A stretch of DNA of 7,843 nucleotides, taken from NCBI GenBank assembly GCA_021734595.1, contig JAIPIO010000187.1, forward strand, positions 1-7,843, read 5' to 3'. Made by a program: the position numbers and the translations under genes. Shown here in pieces: positions 5,620-7,843 of the stretch (within the stretch, counting starts at the first letter, position 1; the number at the start of each line of letters is the position of its first letter). This DNA comes from Kiritimatiellales bacterium (GTDB lineage Bacteria; Verrucomicrobiota; Kiritimatiellia; Kiritimatiellales; Pontiellaceae). The notes below the pieces were generated by a model. It was not told where the DNA came from and did no database searches. It was given only the letters and a program-made list of their open reading frames with translations.

Positions 5620-6264
5620 GTGAACATTTTGTTCGTCGGTAATTCGCATACCTACTACAACGAGTTGCAGGATATGTTTGCCACGCTGGCGCGAGCCGGC
5701 AGCGAAGAAAATGTCTATTCAGTCCGCTGTACCGGCCCGGGGGTTCCCTTGGGCTGGCATTGCGAAAGTCCCGAAACACTGGCGATGGTCGAGGAGCGCG
5801 AGTGGGACATGGTTGTGTTGCAGGATCGTAGCGGCGCACCACTGGAAACGCCGGACGAAATGGTCCGCTCAGCCGAATTCCTTGCAGGTAAAGTCCGGGC
5901 GCATTGCGATGCCCGGATTTTCCTCTATATGACCTGGGCCAACCTGCTTGGTTTTGAACAGCAGGACTTGGTGACCGCAAAGTATCTTGAACTGCAAAAG
6001 CAGCTGGGTTGCGAACTGGCTCCGGTCGGTGTTGCTTGGAAAAAGGCCCTGGAGACCGTTCCGGGACTGCGGCTGCATGACGACGACAACCGGCACGCCA
6101 ATCCTTTCGGAACCTATCTGGCGGCACTGGTTTTCTACAAGGCCGTACTAGGGAAAGACCCGGTTGGCCTGCCAAACAAAATTGAAAGTAACGGCGATGT
6201 GCTGGCGGATGTTCCATCTAAGCTGGCTGCACAGTTGCAGCAAATTGCTGCGGAGATAGTTTAA
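5620..6264 (+). CDS. SGNH-hydrolase-like protein (DUF4886 type), cytoplasmic
   Basis: This 214-residue protein begins MNILFVGNSHTYYN, the block I motif of DUF4886-like SGNH hydrolases, with S9 as probable nucleophile. WDMVVLQDRS (62-71) is the block III region, and DNRHANPFGTYLAALVFY near 156-173 carries the D156/H159 pair of block V. The catalytic triad is therefore complete. The reading frame is open back to about 5173 inside the SDR gene, but only the GTG at 5620 fits: it sits 6 bases after GGGGAG (5608-5613) and gives the family N-terminus. SGNH enzymes cleave esters, often acetyl groups on sugars. There is no signal peptide, so it would act on an imported or intracellular ester. It sits within the sugar operon and abuts the aldolase gene (TAATG, 1-base overlap). 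The substrate is unknown. Confidence 0.85.
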   Translation: MNILFVGNSHTYYNELQDMFATLARAGSEENVYSVRCTGPGVPLGWHCESPETLAMVEEREWDMVVLQDRSGAPLETPDEMVRSAEFLAGKVRAHCDARIFLYMTWANLLGFEQQDLVTAKYLELQKQLGCELAPVGVAWKKALETVPGLRLHDDDNRHANPFGTYLAALVFYKAVLGKDPVGLPNKIESNGDVLADVPSKLAAQLQQIAAEIV

Positions 6265-6956
6265 TGCCTGTAAATGAACAACAGTTGCGCGAAGACATGT
6301 GCGAAATTGCGCGGATGATGGCGGCAAAGGGATTTATCTGCGGCCCGGCGGGGAATATTTCCGCGCGGCTGGGGGACGACCGCTACCTGCTGACACCCAC
6401 CATGTTTTTCAAGCAGAAGCTCAAACCCGAACAGTTGATCATCATCAATGGTCAGGGCGAAAAGGTCGGGCCGGAAACGGATGCAACCCGGGAGATGAAA
6501 CCCACCTCGGAAGTTCCGATGCACCTTGGCATTTATAAAACCCGCCCGGATATCGGCGGCGTGGTCCACGCGCATCCGGTCAACTGCGTGGCGCTGACGG
6601 CGGCGGGCAAACCGTTCCGCCCGCAGGTGCTGACCGAAGGCATGCTTTTCCTCGGCGCTATCGGAGTGGCTGAATACGCGACACCGACGACGCAGGAGCT
6701 GGGCGACCGCGTGGCGGAGACAGTCGTGGACCACGACTGCGTGGTGCTGCCGTACCACGGTGTAATTGTCGGCGGTTCAGACATGTGGGACGCGCTGGCC
6801 AAACTGGAAGTACTCGACCAGGTGGCCGAAATCTGCGGCAAGGTAAATGCCATGGGCGGTGAAGTTCCGCTTGATAGAAAACATGTTGCTGGTATGCTGG
6901 AACTTCGTAAAAAGTACGGAATGAACCGCGATAGCGACTGTGATTTGCTGGAGTAG
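6264..6956 (+). CDS. class II (zinc) aldolase, FucA/AraD family
   Basis: This 230-residue protein belongs to the family of L-fuculose-1-phosphate and L-rhamnulose-1-phosphate aldolases and ribulose-5-phosphate 4-epimerases. GNISAR with N31 and LLTPT form the phosphate site. The catalytic acid E83 is in TSEVPMH, and the zinc ligands are H102 and H104 (VVHAHP) and H165 (PYHGVIVGG). All key residues are intact. An aldolase of this type would yield dihydroxyacetone phosphate plus an aldehyde (lactaldehyde from 6-deoxyhexoses). FucA-like aldolases are the signature enzyme of planctomycete/verrucomicrobial fucose-rhamnose microcompartments, so it may feed the same compartment. However, residue 5 onward is already the native first helix and there is no added N-terminal peptide. 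GGAG at 6252-6255 lies 8 bases before the ATG, which overlaps the previous stop by one base. Confidence 0.92.
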   Translation: MPVNEQQLREDMCEIARMMAAKGFICGPAGNISARLGDDRYLLTPTMFFKQKLKPEQLIIINGQGEKVGPETDATREMKPTSEVPMHLGIYKTRPDIGGVVHAHPVNCVALTAAGKPFRPQVLTEGMLFLGAIGVAEYATPTTQELGDRVAETVVDHDCVVLPYHGVIVGGSDMWDALAKLEVLDQVAEICGKVNAMGGEVPLDRKHVAGMLELRKKYGMNRDSDCDLLE

Positions 6957-6971
6957 GGAATTGAAATGTAG

Positions 6972-6999
6972 GGGAGGGTGGCCGCAGGCCGCTACTCCC
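6972..6999. repeat. GC-rich imperfect hairpin before the permease gene
   Basis: GGGAG and CTCCC enclose GGT / GCTA (unpaired) and a GGCC-GCA-GGCC core, making a 5+4 pair stem with an internal loop. It lies 15 bases after the aldolase stop and is not followed by a U-run, so it may be a repeat element or mRNA structure rather than a clear terminator. Confidence 0.45.
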
Positions 7000-7013
7000 G
7001 TTAACCAAAGCAT

Positions 7014-7021
7014 GGGGGAGG
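7014..7021 (+). promoter_or_regulatory. ribosome binding site for the permease gene
   Basis: GGGGGAGG lies 5 bases before ATG 7027. This strong Shine-Dalgarno match fixes the start of the 3'-truncated permease gene. Confidence 0.75.
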
Positions 7022-7026
7022 TTGAT

Positions 7027-7843
7027 ATGCCTATCGGAGTACGTATTAAGTTAAGCGCAATGATGTTTTTGCAGTTTATGATGTTTGCGGTGTGGTGGGT
7101 TCCGCTGGGGGCCTATCTGGACAATATCGGTATTGGCGGGGCGCAGAAATCGACGATCCTGAGCACCATGGCCTTTGGTTGCATGGCGGCTCCAATCATT
7201 GGAATGATTGCCGACCGTCACTTTAATAGTGAAAAAGTGCTGCTGGCGCTGAACCTGCTTTGCGCCGTTTTTCTTTTCATGGCCGCGAAAACCACTACGT
7301 TCGGTCCGATGTTTGCGTTCCTGCTGATCGCGATGCTCTGCTACATGCCGACCTGGGCGTTGACCAGTTCGATCGCCATGGCGAACAGCCCGGCGGAACA
7401 ATTCCCGCAGATCCGCGTGTTTGGATCGATCGGTTGGGTGTGTGCCGCCGTATTCAGCCTCGTGGCCGTGAAGGGCTTGGGCGCTGAGGTGTTCGATGGA
7501 ACCGCTCTGCCGCTCTACTATGGTGCGGGCATTGGTTTTGTGGGAGCGTTTATTGCGCTGCTGCTACCGAAAACCCCGCCGCCGGCCAAGGGCGAGAAGG
7601 GTTCGGTCATCGACGCGCTGGGTCTGCGCTCTTTCAGTCTGATGAAAGACAAAAACTTCGCCATCTTCGTGATTGTTACCATGCTGGTGATGATTCCGTT
7701 TTCCATCTACTGGTCTTACGGTTCCACCTTCCTGCAAGCGAAGGGATTCACGCAATTGACCGCCACAATGAACCTTGGTCAGTTTGCCGAAATGTTCTTC
7801 ATGCTGATGGTTACGCTTGCGCTGAAGAAAATGGGCGTGAAGT
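7027..7843 (+). CDS. MFS permease, nucleoside:H+ symporter (NupG/XapB-like) family (3' truncated)
   Basis: The first 272 residues of an inner-membrane transporter are visible; full-length relatives are about 400-420, so the last third lies beyond the window. The N-terminus MPIGVRIKLSAMMFLQFMMF and the following WWVPLGAYL are typical of this family. GMIADRHF (59-66) is the MFS loop 2-3 motif, and RVFGSIGW (130-137) is a family marker. Hydrophobic segments near 10-31, 43-61, 70-87, 92-113, 133-149, 163-181, 211-229 and 247-265 give about eight membrane helices, with the long cytoplasmic loop at about 182-210 between helices 6 and 7. E. coli members take up nucleosides, but members in sugar operons of this bacterial group may move other substrates. 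The gene follows the aldolase by 70 bases and likely supplies the pathway. Confidence 0.88.
   Translation, partial: MPIGVRIKLSAMMFLQFMMFAVWWVPLGAYLDNIGIGGAQKSTILSTMAFGCMAAPIIGMIADRHFNSEKVLLALNLLCAVFLFMAAKTTTFGPMFAFLLIAMLCYMPTWALTSSIAMANSPAEQFPQIRVFGSIGWVCAAVFSLVAVKGLGAEVFDGTALPLYYGAGIGFVGAFIALLLPKTPPPAKGEKGSVIDALGLRSFSLMKDKNFAIFVIVTMLVMIPFSIYWSYGSTFLQAKGFTQLTATMNLGQFAEMFFMLMVTLALKKMGVK

Noticed and set aside
4871..6217. 448-codon open frame on the - strand
   Set aside because: It is antisense to the SDR and SGNH hydrolase genes, both of which have intact catalytic motifs. The product is low-complexity and Arg/Pro/His-rich without any motif.
7190..7204. CTCCA-N5-TGGAA near-copy of the palindrome inside the permease gene
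   Set aside because: It lies in a membrane-helix coding stretch (APIIGM) and one arm base differs; chance is likely.
1..7843. tRNA, rRNA, CRISPR array, insertion sequence or transposase
   Set aside because: Reading both strands showed no direct-repeat array, transposase motif or tRNA-like fold. All long stretches are explained by the eleven + strand genes.

Overview
The window holds eleven genes, all on the + strand. It is the 3' part of a bacterial microcompartment (BMC) locus running into a sugar-metabolism operon. The base composition is moderately GC-rich. A short TTCCA-N5-TGGAA palindrome recurs between genes. These points, with the mix of EutN/CcmL shell pentamers, an acylating aldehyde dehydrogenase, RpiB- and DeoC-type sugar-phosphate enzymes and a FucA-type aldolase, suggest the Planctomycetota-Verrucomicrobiota-Kiritimatiellota-Lentisphaerota group. 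The taxonomic call is an inference; no marker gene is present.

Region 1 (1-2752) is the BMC core. It contains the C-terminal half of a CoA-acylating aldehyde dehydrogenase (cut by the window start), two BMC-P shell genes, an RpiB/LacAB-family isomerase and a deoxyribose-phosphate aldolase (DeoC). The last four are joined by overlaps of 4 bases (GTGA, ATGA, ATGA), so they are almost certainly one translationally coupled unit. RpiB and DeoC each start with an extra amphipathic helix and a linker, the layout of BMC encapsulation peptides. The simplest model is that an isomerised sugar phosphate is cleaved by DeoC inside the shell, giving acetaldehyde and glyceraldehyde-3-phosphate, and the aldehyde is then converted to acyl-CoA. 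As I recall the BMC literature, this enzyme set matches the sugar-phosphate-utilising (SPU) class, whose native substrate has not been settled.

Region 2 (2753-2865) has no gene and holds a near-perfect 27-base inverted repeat. Region 3 (2866-6956) is a run of soluble sugar enzymes without encapsulation-type extensions: a LacX-like mutarotase, a zinc-dependent medium-chain dehydrogenase, a short-chain dehydrogenase, a cytoplasmic SGNH/DUF4886-type hydrolase and a class II (FucA-like) aldolase. Region 4 (7027 to the window end) is a truncated MFS permease of the nucleoside:H+ symporter type.

The genes can be read together as uptake by the permease, anomer conversion and oxidation or reduction by the mutarotase and two dehydrogenases, and aldol cleavage by two aldolases of different mechanism. 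The aldehyde product would be handled inside the compartment. Whether the substrate is a (deoxy)nucleoside-derived pentose or a deoxyhexose such as fucose or rhamnose cannot be decided from this window. No kinase, BMC-H or BMC-T gene, PduL or regulator is visible; any of these must lie outside.
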